DNA from: Micromonospora zingiberis
GTDB lineage: Bacteria > Actinomycetota > Actinomycetes > Mycobacteriales > Micromonosporaceae
Reading direction: 5' to 3'
Length of the DNA stretch: 64,000 nt
Assembly (NCBI RefSeq): GCF_004331455.1
Contig: NZ_SJJR01000004.1
Location: 248,001-312,000 of the forward strand
Shown: one piece after another, positions 37,468 through 47,646 of the stretch
Layout of the letters: the number at the start of each line of letters is the position of its first letter
Position numbering within the stretch: the first letter of the stretch is position 1
The notes under the pieces: model-generated
Seen by the model: the letters and a program-made list of their open reading frames with translations, nothing else
What the model was told of the DNA's origin: nothing
Database searches by the model: none
Position numbers and translations under genes: made by a program

Positions 37468-38499
37468 ATGCCCCTGTTCGACCTGCCCCTGGACCAGCTT
37501 CGGCAGTACGCCCCCACGGTGGCCGAACCCGGCGACTTCGACGCCTTCTGGCGTACCACACTGGGCGCGGCGGCAGCCGTGCCGGTGCTGGTCGACGTGC
37601 GTCCCGAGCCGACCGACCTGCGCCTGCTCGACACCTGGGACGTGACCTTCGCCGGGTTCGCCGGTGACCCGGTCCGGGCCTGGTACACCCGGCCGGCCGG
37701 GGTGGCCGACCCGTTGCCGGTGGTGGTCGAGTACGTCGGCTACGGTCGCGGCCGGGGCCTGCCGCACGAACGGCTGACCTGGCCCGTGGCCGGGTACGCA
37801 CACCTGCTGGTGGACGCCCGGGGCCAGTCCGGCCAGTACGGCGTGGGCGACACGGCCGACCCGCACGGCAGCGCGCCGGGTGGGCCCTCGCCGGTCACCC
37901 GTGGCATCCTCTCGCCGGAGGGGTACTACTACCGTCGCCTCATCACCGACGCGGTACGGGCCGTCCAGGCGGCCCGGGCCCTACCGGCGGTCGATCCCCG
38001 GCGGGTGGTCGTCGCCGGCAACAGCCAGGGCGGCGGGCTGGCCCTCGCGGTCGCCGGGCTGGTGCCGGATCTCGCCGCCGTCGTCGCCACCGCGCCGTTC
38101 CTCTGCCACATCCAGCGCGCCATCGAGATCACCGACGTCGGCGTGTACGGCGAGATCGTCAACTATCTCGCGGTCAACCGGGAGGCCGAGGCGGCGGTAC
38201 GACACACCCTCTCGTACGTCGACGCGGTGCACTTCGCCCGGCGGGCCAACGCCCCGGTGCATCTCGGCATCGGGCTGCGCGACATGGTCTGCCCACCGAG
38301 CACCGGGTTCGCCGCCTTCAACCAGTACGGTGTCGCCAGTGGGGGACCGATACCGGCGCGGACGGTGCACGTCTACCCGTTCAACGGTCACGAGCACGGC
38401 GACGCGGTCCACGTACGACGTCAGCTGGGTTGGCTCGCCGGGCTGCTCGGTGCGCCGACCGACGCACCTCGGCCGGCCGGGGCGACGATCACCGGCTGA
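37468..38499 (+). CDS. acetyl xylan esterase / cephalosporin-C deacetylase-like (CE7)
   Basis: 343 residues; ATG 37468 with GAGGAGCGC, 22 nt after the LacI stop. It has no signal peptide and acts inside the cell. The alpha/beta hydrolase shows the CE7 pattern: N-terminal DFDAFWRTTL, LLVDARGQSGQY, nucleophile Ser186 in GNSQGGG, Asp in GLRDMVCPPST and His in NGHEHGD. CE7 enzymes remove acetyl groups from small substrates such as acetylated xylo-oligosaccharides. That fits a step after import. Co-transcribed with the repressor gene. Confidence 0.93.
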   Translation: MPLFDLPLDQLRQYAPTVAEPGDFDAFWRTTLGAAAAVPVLVDVRPEPTDLRLLDTWDVTFAGFAGDPVRAWYTRPAGVADPLPVVVEYVGYGRGRGLPHERLTWPVAGYAHLLVDARGQSGQYGVGDTADPHGSAPGGPSPVTRGILSPEGYYYRRLITDAVRAVQAARALPAVDPRRVVVAGNSQGGGLALAVAGLVPDLAAVVATAPFLCHIQRAIEITDVGVYGEIVNYLAVNREAEAAVRHTLSYVDAVHFARRANAPVHLGIGLRDMVCPPSTGFAAFNQYGVASGGPIPARTVHVYPFNGHEHGDAVHVRRQLGWLAGLLGAPTDAPRPAGATITG

Positions 38500-38632
38500 T
38501 CTGTCGGCGGGGCCGGGACCGAAACTTCCGGTCGCTGCGGTCCGGGTCAACTGAGCTGTCGGCTGTGGTTTACTGCGGATCGAGGCCGGTGCGGCTGAGT
38601 CCGCCTCGGTCCACAGAAGACAGTCGGGCACG

Positions 38633-38675
38633 TTGAGCTTACGGATGTGTTTCGATACTGTTTTCGATAGAACAG
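38633..38675 (+). promoter_or_regulatory. promoter/operator of the GH10 xylanase gene
   Basis: TTGAGC (38633-38638), 17-nt spacer, TACTGT (38656-38661). Superimposed are two direct TTTCGATA repeats 12 nt apart (38650-38657 and 38662-38669) and a small dyad CTGTT...AACAG (38658-38675). These would cover the -10 and start site, as expected for a repressor. The repeats share a TTTCGA half with the CGAAA-N-TTTCG boxes. The rest of the 318-nt gap (38500-38817) shows only a weak degenerate copy, ACCGAAACTTCCGGT, near 38519. Confidence 0.6.
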
Positions 38676-38703
38676 CCTCGATCTACTCATGGTGGCCGGC
38701 TGA

Positions 38704-40254
<1,551 letters not shown>

Positions 40255-40260
40255 TTTGAA

Positions 40261-40305
40261 AGGAAGGGCCCCTTCCTAACGCCTCGTGCATAGGAAGGGG
40301 CCCCT
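40261..40305. terminator. double GGAAGGGGCCCCTTCC hairpin between convergent genes
   Basis: AGGAAGGGCCCCTTCCT (40261-40277) is a near-perfect palindrome and AGGAAGGGGCCCCT recurs at 40292-40305. They sit in the 69-nt gap between the xylanase stop and the stop of the minus-strand ricin-type gene. This likely is a bidirectional terminator. It also resembles a family of dispersed intergenic repeats that I associate with Micromonospora genomes. Confidence 0.65.
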
Positions 40306-40323
40306 GTTAACGCGGCGGACCGC

Positions 40324-41925
40324 TCAGCAGCGGCTGATCGTCGAGTTGCTCAGCACCACGCCGCTGATGGTCAGGTTGGTCGTGCAGGGGCTCTCCAGGA
40401 TCCGGCTGTTGACCAGGGTGAAGTTGCGCAGCGCGATGTCCCGGTTGCCGGGGAACTCGGTACGCGCGGCCAGCCGCACCTCGCCGCCGCCGCTGATCGT
40501 GCCGCCCCCGGCGGCGATGTCCACCCCGGCGCAGTTCTCGATGAGGATGGCGTTGTTGCCGGTGTTGGCGAGGTCGACCCGGTTGACCGCCAGACCACCG
40601 GACTCCGAGACGCAGAAGATTCCCCGGCCACCGCCGCGCGCCCGTACGGTTCCGACCCGGATGTTGGTCGGGTAGCCGGAGCCGACCCGGCCGGCCCGGT
40701 TGGCGATCCGGAACGCCGCGTACCCGGTGCCGGTCCCGGCGTTCTCGGCGTCGACCGTGGTCACCGTGGCGTTGATGGTCTCGTTGAGCAGCAGCCCCGA
40801 TCCACCCACGTTGCGCGCGGTGACGTTGCCGACGGTCAGCCCGTCCACGCCGTAGGTCTCCACCCCGTGGCTGCCGGCCCCGGAGACGTACACGTTGTCG
40901 ATCCGGACGTTGCGGCTCCACTGACTGGTGTCGCCCCGGTTGTCGATCCGTATCCCCAGCCCGCCGGAGAGTCGCAGGTCGAGTTGGCCGAGTACGACGT
41001 TGGTAACGTTGCGCAGGAAGACGCCGTACAGGGGCGAGCCGGTGACGCTGAGATTCTGCACCTCGACCTGGGTCGTGCCGCGCGAGTAGATCGGCGCCTG
41101 GTCACCGCTGCCGGTGCCGGTCACGTTGATGGTGCCGCACACGTCGATCGTGGTGTAGCTGGGCAGTGAGATGCGGGATCCCGCGCTGATGGAACCGGAG
41201 CCGCGGACGACGACCCGCTGCTTGCTGGTCCGGCCGGCGGCGAGGCTGTCCACCGCGGCCTGCACGGCCGCGCGCATGTCGCCGCCGGTGTACACCGTGC
41301 GGCTGCCGTTGCGGGCGGTCCAGGTGCCGCCGCCCCACACCGCCTCGGCGTGGAACGTGCCGCCGCCGCAACCGCTGGCACCGCCGAGGGCGACCAGCCG
41401 CCACTGCTGGTTCGCGCCGTTGAGGTCCTGGTACTGCGAGATCATCGCGCCGTCGGCGGTGGACCAGCCCCACAGGTCGAGCGCCTTGTTGGAGTGCCGG
41501 TTGACGAACCGGACGTGGCCGCCGTCGGAGTCGGCGAGCCGGAAGTGCTGGCGGGTGTTGCCGCTGGTCGCGGCGTTCTGCACGAGCTGTACGCCGTCGG
41601 TGGCGTTCGGCAGTTCGAGGACCTTGCCGCTGTGCACCGAGCGGATCTGGTAGTAGCCCCCGCCGACGTCGACGAAGCGCCACTGCTGCGCGGCGGTGTC
41701 GTTGCGGGTGAACTGGTTGATCGGGGCGTGGTCGGCAGTGGACCAGTTCCACAGGTCCATCGCCTTGCCGCTGTGCCGGTTGACGAAGACGTACGTGGCA
41801 GCCGGGTCGACGGTGGCGGCCTGCGCCGCCGGCGCGGCGACCGTCGCACCGGCGGCGAGCAGGGTCAGCGTGGTGCCGGCAACCAGCCAGCGGCGAGTTC
41901 TTCGTGGCGTCGTGCTGGACAGCAT
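40324..41925 (-). CDS. secreted ricin-B (CBM13)-like plus right-handed beta-helix protein
   Basis: 533 residues; ATG 41925 with GAGAGGAAG. Sec signal ending APAAQAA. The N-terminal ~145 residues form a ricin-B lectin domain with QxW repeats (NRHSGKAMDLWNWSTAD, AAQQWRFVDVG, ANQQWRLVALG). The C-terminal ~350 residues are stacked short beta units (VRIDNVYVSGAGSHGVETYG, ILIENCAGVDIAAGGGTISG) of a parallel beta-helix as in pectate lyases. It probably acts on a plant polysaccharide, but I cannot identify catalytic residues or substrate. Confidence 0.88.
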   Translation of the reverse strand: MLSSTTPRRTRRWLVAGTTLTLLAAGATVAAPAAQAATVDPAATYVFVNRHSGKAMDLWNWSTADHAPINQFTRNDTAAQQWRFVDVGGGYYQIRSVHSGKVLELPNATDGVQLVQNAATSGNTRQHFRLADSDGGHVRFVNRHSNKALDLWGWSTADGAMISQYQDLNGANQQWRLVALGGASGCGGGTFHAEAVWGGGTWTARNGSRTVYTGGDMRAAVQAAVDSLAAGRTSKQRVVVRGSGSISAGSRISLPSYTTIDVCGTINVTGTGSGDQAPIYSRGTTQVEVQNLSVTGSPLYGVFLRNVTNVVLGQLDLRLSGGLGIRIDNRGDTSQWSRNVRIDNVYVSGAGSHGVETYGVDGLTVGNVTARNVGGSGLLLNETINATVTTVDAENAGTGTGYAAFRIANRAGRVGSGYPTNIRVGTVRARGGGRGIFCVSESGGLAVNRVDLANTGNNAILIENCAGVDIAAGGGTISGGGEVRLAARTEFPGNRDIALRNFTLVNSRILESPCTTNLTISGVVLSNSTISRC

Positions 41926-41963
41926 GCGAGCTTCCTCTCGGTACCTGGATCAGGTGGTGGAGT

Positions 41964-41989
41964 GGTCGGGGCAAGCGCTTGCCCCGACC
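41964..41989 (-). promoter_or_regulatory. 26-bp perfect palindrome, probable operator of the beta-helix gene
   Basis: A perfect 26-bp palindrome with core GGGGCAAGCGCTTGCCCC lies 39-64 nt upstream of the ATG at 41925. AAGCGCTT is the kind of CpG-centred core bound by LacI-family repressors. It is too far from the upstream gene's stop (42212) to be its terminator. The regulator is not evident in this window. Confidence 0.6.
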
Positions 41990-42000
41990 GGCAGAGTCAG

Positions 42001-42068
42001 ACGCCGACCGCGCGACGCCGACCCCGCGCGGCGTCAACCCCGCGCGGCGTCGACCCCGCGCGGCGGCA
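42001..42068. repeat. 16-bp tandem repeat
   Basis: Three to four imperfect copies of CCCCGCGCGGCGTCRA (period 16) between the esterase and beta-helix genes. It is non-coding, and no role is apparent. The remainder of the 286-nt gap shows nothing else but GC-rich sequence and the palindrome at 41964-41989. Confidence 0.6.
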
Positions 42069-42211
42069 GGCCGGCGCGGCAGGCAGGCCGCGCGGCCTCG
42101 GCCCTCACGGCGGCGGGCGTCCGGGGCCGGGGAACCGTGCCGGTGCCCGCGCGGCACGCAGCCACGCGAGCACCGGCACCGGGTACGCCGGCTCAGCCGG
42201 CGCGGTCCCGG

Positions 42212-43534
42212 TCAGGCGATCGAGCAGGGGGTGCCGTTGAGGGTGAACGAGGCCGGTCTGGCGGTGTTGCCGGTGTGGTTGGCCTGGAACCCGATGCTGG
42301 TCGAGGCGTTCGGCGCGATGCTGCCGTTGTAGGAGACGTTACGTGCGGTCACCGCGCCGGAGGTCGGGGAGTACGTCGCGTTCCAGCCGCTGGTGATGGT
42401 CTGCCCGGCGGGCAGCGTGAAGGCGAGACTCCAGCCGTTGACGGCCGTGGCGCCGGTGTTGGTGATGGTCAGCGAGGCGGTCAGCCCGGTGTTCCAGGCG
42501 TTCACCACGTACCCGACCCGGCAGCCCGTGCCCGGCGGCAGCGTCGGGGTCGGCGGGGCGGTGGGGGTGGGCGTCGCCGTCGGGGTGGGCGTCGGCGGCG
42601 GGCTGGTCGGTGCCGTGCTGTCCAGGCCGAAGAAGCGGATGGCCTGGGCGGCGTCGACCGGCAGGTTGTGCGAGACACCCTGCATGCTGATCGCCTCGAC
42701 CGGCGCCTGCCCGCCGGAGCCGCCGTAACGGGTGCGGGTGTAGCCGGCCTGCGGGCTGTCGGTGAAGGTGGGGGTCTGGCTCAGGCCGTGCACGTTGGTC
42801 CACTGCTTGACCTGCTCGCCGAAGTTCGGATAGCGCAGCACGTCGTCGTTGGTGCCGTGCCAGGTCTGCATCCGGGGGCGCGGGCCGGAGTAACCCGGGT
42901 ACGCGTTACGGACCAGGTCACCCCACTGCTGCGGGGTACGCACAAGCTGCCCGTTGGCGCACTCGCTGTTCCACTCCGAGCCGTTGGTGGTGGCGAAGCA
43001 GCCGAACGGTACGCCCGAGAAGGCGGCGCCGGCGGCGAAGACGTCGGGGTAGAGCCCGAGCATCACGTTGGTCATCATCGCCCCGGACGACACACCGGTG
43101 GCGAAGATCCGGGCCGGGTCGACGGAGTAGCGGGCCCGGACATGATCGACCATCGACATGATGCCCACCGGGTCGCTGCCGCCGCCACGACGCAGTGCCT
43201 GTGGCGAGGAGACGTCGAAGCACTGGCTGCTGCGGGTCACCGACGGGTAGACCACGAGGTAGCCGTACCGGTCGGCCAGGGCCGCGAACTGGGTACCGGA
43301 GTGCAGGGCCGGGCCGGTGCCGGTGCAGTAGTGCAGTGCGACCAGCAACCCCGGCCGGGGTGCGACCCGATCCGGTACGTAGAGGTACATGCGTAGGTTG
43401 CTGGGGTTGGTGCCGAAGTTCGTCACCTCGGTCAGCGTCGCCGCCGACGCCGGGGCCGGCACCGACAGCGCGGCCAGCGCCGCGAGTGCGACGGCCGCCA
43501 CGGCGGCCCAGCACAGTTTGATCGCCTTCTTCAT
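42212..43534 (-). CDS. secreted CE1/PHB-depolymerase-type esterase with CBM2
   Basis: 440 residues; ATG 43534 with GAGGGAGCACG upstream. Sec signal ending PAPASAA. The esterase domain (LRMYLYVPDRVAPRPGLLVALHYC, nucleophile Ser in GVSSGAMM, DDVLRYPN, GVSHNLPVDA) belongs to the polyhydroxybutyrate depolymerase/feruloyl-acetylxylan esterase group. A (P/T)-rich linker joins it to a C-terminal CBM2 (GYVVNAWNTGLTASLTITN, VNGWSLAFTLPAG). The binding module suggests action on plant cell-wall xylan (acetyl or feruloyl esters) rather than on polyester. Confidence 0.92.
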   Translation of the reverse strand: MKKAIKLCWAAVAAVALAALAALSVPAPASAATLTEVTNFGTNPSNLRMYLYVPDRVAPRPGLLVALHYCTGTGPALHSGTQFAALADRYGYLVVYPSVTRSSQCFDVSSPQALRRGGGSDPVGIMSMVDHVRARYSVDPARIFATGVSSGAMMTNVMLGLYPDVFAAGAAFSGVPFGCFATTNGSEWNSECANGQLVRTPQQWGDLVRNAYPGYSGPRPRMQTWHGTNDDVLRYPNFGEQVKQWTNVHGLSQTPTFTDSPQAGYTRTRYGGSGGQAPVEAISMQGVSHNLPVDAAQAIRFFGLDSTAPTSPPPTPTPTATPTPTAPPTPTLPPGTGCRVGYVVNAWNTGLTASLTITNTGATAVNGWSLAFTLPAGQTITSGWNATYSPTSGAVTARNVSYNGSIAPNASTSIGFQANHTGNTARPASFTLNGTPCSIA

Positions 43535-43716
43535 GGAGCGTGCTCCCTCGGGACGGGAGTGGACAGGGCGGTGTTCCGATCGAGGGCTGCCCGGTGCCCG
43601 ATCTCGTCCGGCTCAGGAACATCGATGATTATCAGTGTCGGAGGGCCGCGGTGACAAGCCGCCGACCCGCGTCGCGGGGGGCAGCCGGCACCGGCCGGTT
43701 CCCCTATCCTCGGTCC

Positions 43717-45315
43717 ATGCGGGACCGACGGGTCGTACTGCTCTGGGCCGCGTTCACGCTGACCGCCCTGGTGTCCGTCGCGCTCGTGTTGAGACGCCCG
43801 GACCGCCTGTCGGACCTGCACATCTACTACGGCGCGCTGGCCGACCTGCGGGCCGGCCGACCCCTCTACGAGTACGCGGCGGCCAACGGCGGGCCGTTCA
43901 CCTACCCGCCGTTCGCCGCCCTGGTGCTCTGGCCGATCACCGCCCTACCGCTCGGCGTGGCCGAGGCGATCTGGTTGGCGGCGACCTGCCTGGCCGCCAT
44001 CGCCATCGCCGTGCCGGTCGGCCTTACCCTCGCCACCGGGGTTCCCGGCCGGCGGCTGGCGGTCCCAGCGGTGGCCGCCGTGCTGATGCTCTCCGCCCCG
44101 GTGCAGAGCAACCTGCGCTTCGGCCAGGTGAGCATCTTCATCGTGCTGATGGCGTTGCTCGACGCCATCGGCCGACCGTCGCGCGCCCGGGGAGTGCTGG
44201 TCGGCGTGGCGGCGGCGATCAAACTCACCCCGCTGTTGTTCGTGGCGTACTTCCTGGTGTGCGGCCGGTACCGGGACGCCGCCCGCGCGCTGGCCACCTT
44301 CGCCGGCTGCGCCGCCCTGGCCCTGCTCGTGCTGCCGCAGGAGAGCCTCACCTACTGGGCGGGCACGGTGGCGCAGACCTCCCGGATCGGCAACCTGGCG
44401 TCGCTGGGCAACCAGTCCGTGCACGGCATGCTGCTGCGCCTGGGCGTGGACCAGGGCACCCTGCCGGTGATCTGGGCGGCGCTGGTGGCCGGCATCTGCG
44501 CGGTGGCGTTGCTGCGGGCGCGGCAACTGGCCGGCCAGGGTCGACCCGGCCATGCCGCGGTGCTCGTCGGCTGCGCCACCGTGGTCGCCTCCCCGGTCTC
44601 CTGGACCCACCACCAGGTGTGGTCGGTGCTGGCGGCGATGCTGCTGGTCGGTGCCGCCGGGGTGGCCCAGCGGGTGGCCGGCGCCGCGCTGCTGGTGACC
44701 ATGGTGCTCTCGCTGGGGGTGGCACTCGGGCCGATCTCGATGCGGCCCGGGGTGCAGTTCCTGCTGGAGAACGCCCGCACGCTCGGCGTGTGCGCACTGT
44801 GCCTGGCCGGCTTCGGCGCCGTCGCGGTCGCCGCCGGCCGACCGGACCGTCGTGCGGTCGCCGCGCGGGCCTGGCTGCGGGTGGGCGTCGCCGTCGCGGG
44901 CGTGCTGGCGTTCTTCGCCGTGCAGCCGCTGCCCGCCGGAGCGGATCCCACCTTCAAGACGTACCGGATGCAGGACGTGGTCAACCCGCGCTACTTCTTC
45001 GTCTGCCGGGACGCGGCACAGTGCGCCCGCTACCAGACGGCAGCCCCGGTCACCTTCGACACCCGCACCGAGAAGACCAAGGTACGCGTCAACGGCGTGG
45101 TCTCCGACCAGGTGCAACGCCTGGAATACCACTCCGCGCCCGGCGGTCCGCCGCGCGCCATCGCGCTGCTGGCGGCCTATCCGGGCGTACGCACCTTCTC
45201 GTTCCGTTCGGCGACCATGAACCACGGCCGGCTGGTGGCGTACGGCGCTGACGGGCGGGAACTCGCCACGTACGACGACGAACTCGCCGCCGCCCTGCGT
45301 GCCCGACGCCCCTGA
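43717..45315 (+). CDS. GT87/DUF2029-type membrane glycosyltransferase
   Basis: 532 residues from ATG 43717; no ribosome-binding site is visible but TATCCT at 43704-43709 suggests a leaderless start. About eleven hydrophobic helices; DLHIYYGALADLRAGRPLYEY near the N-terminus and NGGPFTYPPFAAL are the hallmark of the DUF2029 (GT87) family, polyprenyl-phosphate-mannose-dependent mannosyltransferases of cell-envelope lipoglycan synthesis. A ~110-residue soluble C-terminal domain follows the last helix, which is unusual and may face the outside. It is a single gene. Confidence 0.88.
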   Translation: MRDRRVVLLWAAFTLTALVSVALVLRRPDRLSDLHIYYGALADLRAGRPLYEYAAANGGPFTYPPFAALVLWPITALPLGVAEAIWLAATCLAAIAIAVPVGLTLATGVPGRRLAVPAVAAVLMLSAPVQSNLRFGQVSIFIVLMALLDAIGRPSRARGVLVGVAAAIKLTPLLFVAYFLVCGRYRDAARALATFAGCAALALLVLPQESLTYWAGTVAQTSRIGNLASLGNQSVHGMLLRLGVDQGTLPVIWAALVAGICAVALLRARQLAGQGRPGHAAVLVGCATVVASPVSWTHHQVWSVLAAMLLVGAAGVAQRVAGAALLVTMVLSLGVALGPISMRPGVQFLLENARTLGVCALCLAGFGAVAVAAGRPDRRAVAARAWLRVGVAVAGVLAFFAVQPLPAGADPTFKTYRMQDVVNPRYFFVCRDAAQCARYQTAAPVTFDTRTEKTKVRVNGVVSDQVQRLEYHSAPGGPPRAIALLAAYPGVRTFSFRSATMNHGRLVAYGADGRELATYDDELAAALRARRP

Positions 45316-45325
45316 GCCGGCACCG

Positions 45326-45496
45326 TCACTGTTCGTCGTCGACGACCTCGGTCTCACCGTCGTGGGAGAAGTGCACCGCCAGGTGCTCGTCGGGTTGCGG
45401 GGCCTGCGCCGGGTTGTGGTGCGGGTCGCCGTCCGGGGAGAACAGCACCGGGTCGACCTTCGCGCTCTTCTCCTGATCTTCCTCCGGTTCGGTCAC
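45326..45496 (-). CDS. small acidic protein of unknown function
   Basis: 56 residues. GTG 45496 is chosen because GAGGAGCGGG lies just upstream. Acidic and hydrophilic (TEPEEDQEKSAKVDPVLFSP, HLAVHFSHDGETEVVDDEQ), likely disordered, with no known family. Convergent with the glycosyltransferase gene. Confidence 0.55.
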   Translation of the reverse strand: MTEPEEDQEKSAKVDPVLFSPDGDPHHNPAQAPQPDEHLAVHFSHDGETEVVDDEQ

Positions 45497-45598
45497 CGAC
45501 CCGCTCCTCACCTCGTGGCCCGCTGGCACCTCGACGCTACGGTCGCGCTCACCGGCGCCGCCCCGGCGGGCGTGCGCACCACCCGAACGGGGGCGCCG

Positions 45599-46705
45599 TC
45601 AGGGCCGTAGCAGGACCGGTCCCGCGTCGATCCGGGTCCGGAACAGCGCGTACGGCTTGCGCCGCAGATCCCGCCCCCGGTTGAAGGGCGGTTGCCGGTG
45701 CACCTGGTTGGCGATGACGTACAGGTGCCGGTCGCTCGCCACGCTCAGCGTGTCGGGCCACAGCAGGCGCGGATCGTGGACGACCGTCTCGTACTCGCCG
45801 TCGGGGCGCCGCCGCAGCACCGCGTTGTGCTCGTAGTTGGTGAGGTAGAGCCGGCCCGCGTCGTCGGATTCCAGCCCGTCGGCGCCGCCGCCCTTGTCGC
45901 CCTCGTCGCGCACGGTCGCGGCCACCTCGTCCTCGCCGACCGTGGGGTAGGCCAGCGCGTCCGTGGCGACGCTGTACCAGCGGCGCGAGGCGAGCGCGCA
46001 GTAGTACAGCCGGGAGCCGTCGGCGGAGATGGCGATGCCGTCCGCGCCCACGCCCACCGGCTGGGGCGGCCCCTGCGGCGGCCGGACCAGGAACGGGCGG
46101 CCCTCGACCACCGGACGGAAGTTCGCCAGCGGCTCCGCCTTGGTGGACGGGTGGTCGTTCAGTCGGCGCCACGAGGTGCCGCTGGCCAGGTCCACCACGA
46201 TGATCCCGTTCGGGGCGCCGTCGGCGGAGTCGGTGACGTACGCCAGCCCTGCCGCCCCTCGGCGCAGGTCGAACCGCACGTCGTTGAGGTACGACGTGGG
46301 CAGCGCCACCTCGGGCGGGAAGGTGATCACCTGTGCGACGGTGTCGGTGCTGAGATCGATCCGTACCAGCTTGGGCCCGCCGGGGACGGTGGGCTCGAAC
46401 ATCGGGCTGCCGGTGTCGAGCACCCAGAGCCGGTCGGCGGGGTCGACCACCACGCTCTGCACCGACACGAAGGCCGACGTGTCGGCGTTACCGGAAGGGG
46501 AGTTCCAGCGCAGGTCGGGATAGGGCACCTCGCGGCCACGACGCAACTCGACCACGGTCGCCGGCACCTCGTCGCCCCAGCGGGGAAAGTTGACGAAGAT
46601 CCGGCCGCGGTGCGAGACGGTCACCCCGGTCGGCATCGCCCCCCGGAACCGGTGTACGACCTCCAGCGTGCCGACTGGTTCGTCGGTGGGCAGTCCGGTC
46701 CGCAT
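45599..46705 (-). CDS. major royal jelly/yellow-like beta-propeller protein
   Basis: 368 residues; ATG 46705 with GGAGGGCCGAGGG. No signal peptide. Six-bladed propeller pattern: GVTVSHRGRIFVNFPRW, LWVLDTGSPMFE, SYLNDVRFDLRRGAAGLAYV and DGIAISADGSRLYYCALASR, followed by LYLTNYEHNAVLRRRPDGEY. This is the MRJP/yellow family, known from insects and found in bacteria without a defined role; possibly a lactonase-like or ligand-binding protein. Single gene, upstream neighbour divergent. Confidence 0.87.
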   Translation of the reverse strand: MRTGLPTDEPVGTLEVVHRFRGAMPTGVTVSHRGRIFVNFPRWGDEVPATVVELRRGREVPYPDLRWNSPSGNADTSAFVSVQSVVVDPADRLWVLDTGSPMFEPTVPGGPKLVRIDLSTDTVAQVITFPPEVALPTSYLNDVRFDLRRGAAGLAYVTDSADGAPNGIIVVDLASGTSWRRLNDHPSTKAEPLANFRPVVEGRPFLVRPPQGPPQPVGVGADGIAISADGSRLYYCALASRRWYSVATDALAYPTVGEDEVAATVRDEGDKGGGADGLESDDAGRLYLTNYEHNAVLRRRPDGEYETVVHDPRLLWPDTLSVASDRHLYVIANQVHRQPPFNRGRDLRRKPYALFRTRIDAGPVLLRP

Positions 46706-46919
46706 CCCTCGGCCCTCCTGTCGCGTACGGTCACAGCTCCATCTCTCGTAGTCATCGTCCCAGATCAGTGGGGGTGCTCCGGCCCGGCGGTCACACATCC
46801 GACCCCGCCAGCAGCCGGAAGTCGATTCGTCACCCAACCGTCATGTGTCCGCGCGGTGCCCGCCACCTGGCCGGTGGAGGGTGGGTGCCCGATCGCTACG
46901 ACGTGGGAAGGAGCCCGCC

Positions 46920-47492
46920 ATGGCCGTCGTCCTGGACGCCCACCTGGTCACCCTGACCTGTGACAACTGCGGTGACAGCGTCGTCGGCGCCCGCCCGCGC
47001 GCCGACGGCGAGGCGGTCTGGGCCCTGCTGTCCGAGCACGGCTGGGGCGGCTCTCCGCTGGCCGACGGGCCACACCGGTGCGCCCACTGCATCCGGCTCG
47101 GCCCGGCCCCCGGCGCGCTGCCCGGCGGCATCCTCGGCATCGACCATCTCGGTGGCGTGACCGTGGTGACCGTGGCCGGCGACGTGGACCTCGACACCGG
47201 GGACACCCTGCGGATGGCCCTGCGGCACGCGGCCGACATGGGCGGTCACGTGCTGGTCGACCTCGGCCGGACGGACCTGATCGACTCCACCGCCCTCGGT
47301 CTGCTGGTCCGCGCCCACCACGACGCCGCCGACCGGGGCGCGCGGCTCTGCGTCGCGGTGACCTCGCCGCTGATCCGCCAGGTCCTGCGGGTCACCCGCC
47401 TGGACGACCTGCTGTCCGTCGCCGACAGCCGCGCGGACGCCCTCGCCCGTTTGGCCGACCGGGGCGTCGCGGCCACCATCGTCGCGTCCTGA
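46920..47492 (+). CDS. STAS-domain anti-sigma-factor antagonist with N-terminal zinc-ribbon-like domain
   Basis: 190 residues; ATG 46920 with GGAAGGAG. The N-terminal ~65 residues carry two CxxC knuckles (LTCDNCGDS and HRCAHC), likely to bind zinc. Residues ~75-190 are a STAS domain (GVTVVTVAGDVDLDTGDTLR) with the predicted phosphorylatable Ser in TDLIDSTALGLLVRA. STAS proteins bind anti-sigma kinases and release a sigma factor when dephosphorylated. No partner kinase or sigma gene is adjacent. The zinc knuckles suggest a metal- or redox-responsive variant (inference). Confidence 0.88.
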   Translation: MAVVLDAHLVTLTCDNCGDSVVGARPRADGEAVWALLSEHGWGGSPLADGPHRCAHCIRLGPAPGALPGGILGIDHLGGVTVVTVAGDVDLDTGDTLRMALRHAADMGGHVLVDLGRTDLIDSTALGLLVRAHHDAADRGARLCVAVTSPLIRQVLRVTRLDDLLSVADSRADALARLADRGVAATIVAS

Positions 47493-47597
47493 GTCACCCG
47501 ACACTCCGGACCCCGGCGGCCCCGCGCCGACCAGCCGTGCCACAAGCGGTGGTAGCCGGCTGGCGCGCTGCCGAGGGCCCGACTGGAGCAGATAACG

Positions 47598-47644
47598 TCC
47601 GACCCGCCCGCGCCACCGGTGCCGGGCGATGCGGGCGGGTCGGA
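47598..47644. terminator. 14-bp hairpin between convergent STAS and BON genes
   Basis: TCCGACCCGCCCGC (47598-47611) pairs perfectly with 47631-47644; the 19-nt loop contains CACCGGTG. It lies between the two stops, so a bidirectional terminator is likely. Confidence 0.75.
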
Positions 47645-47646
47645 AC

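Noticed and set aside
43536..43547. GGAGCGTGCTCC dyad as a CebR-like operator before the esterase gene
   Set aside because: Short, overlaps the ribosome-binding site and lacks the full TGGGAGCGCTCCCA form; too weak to call.
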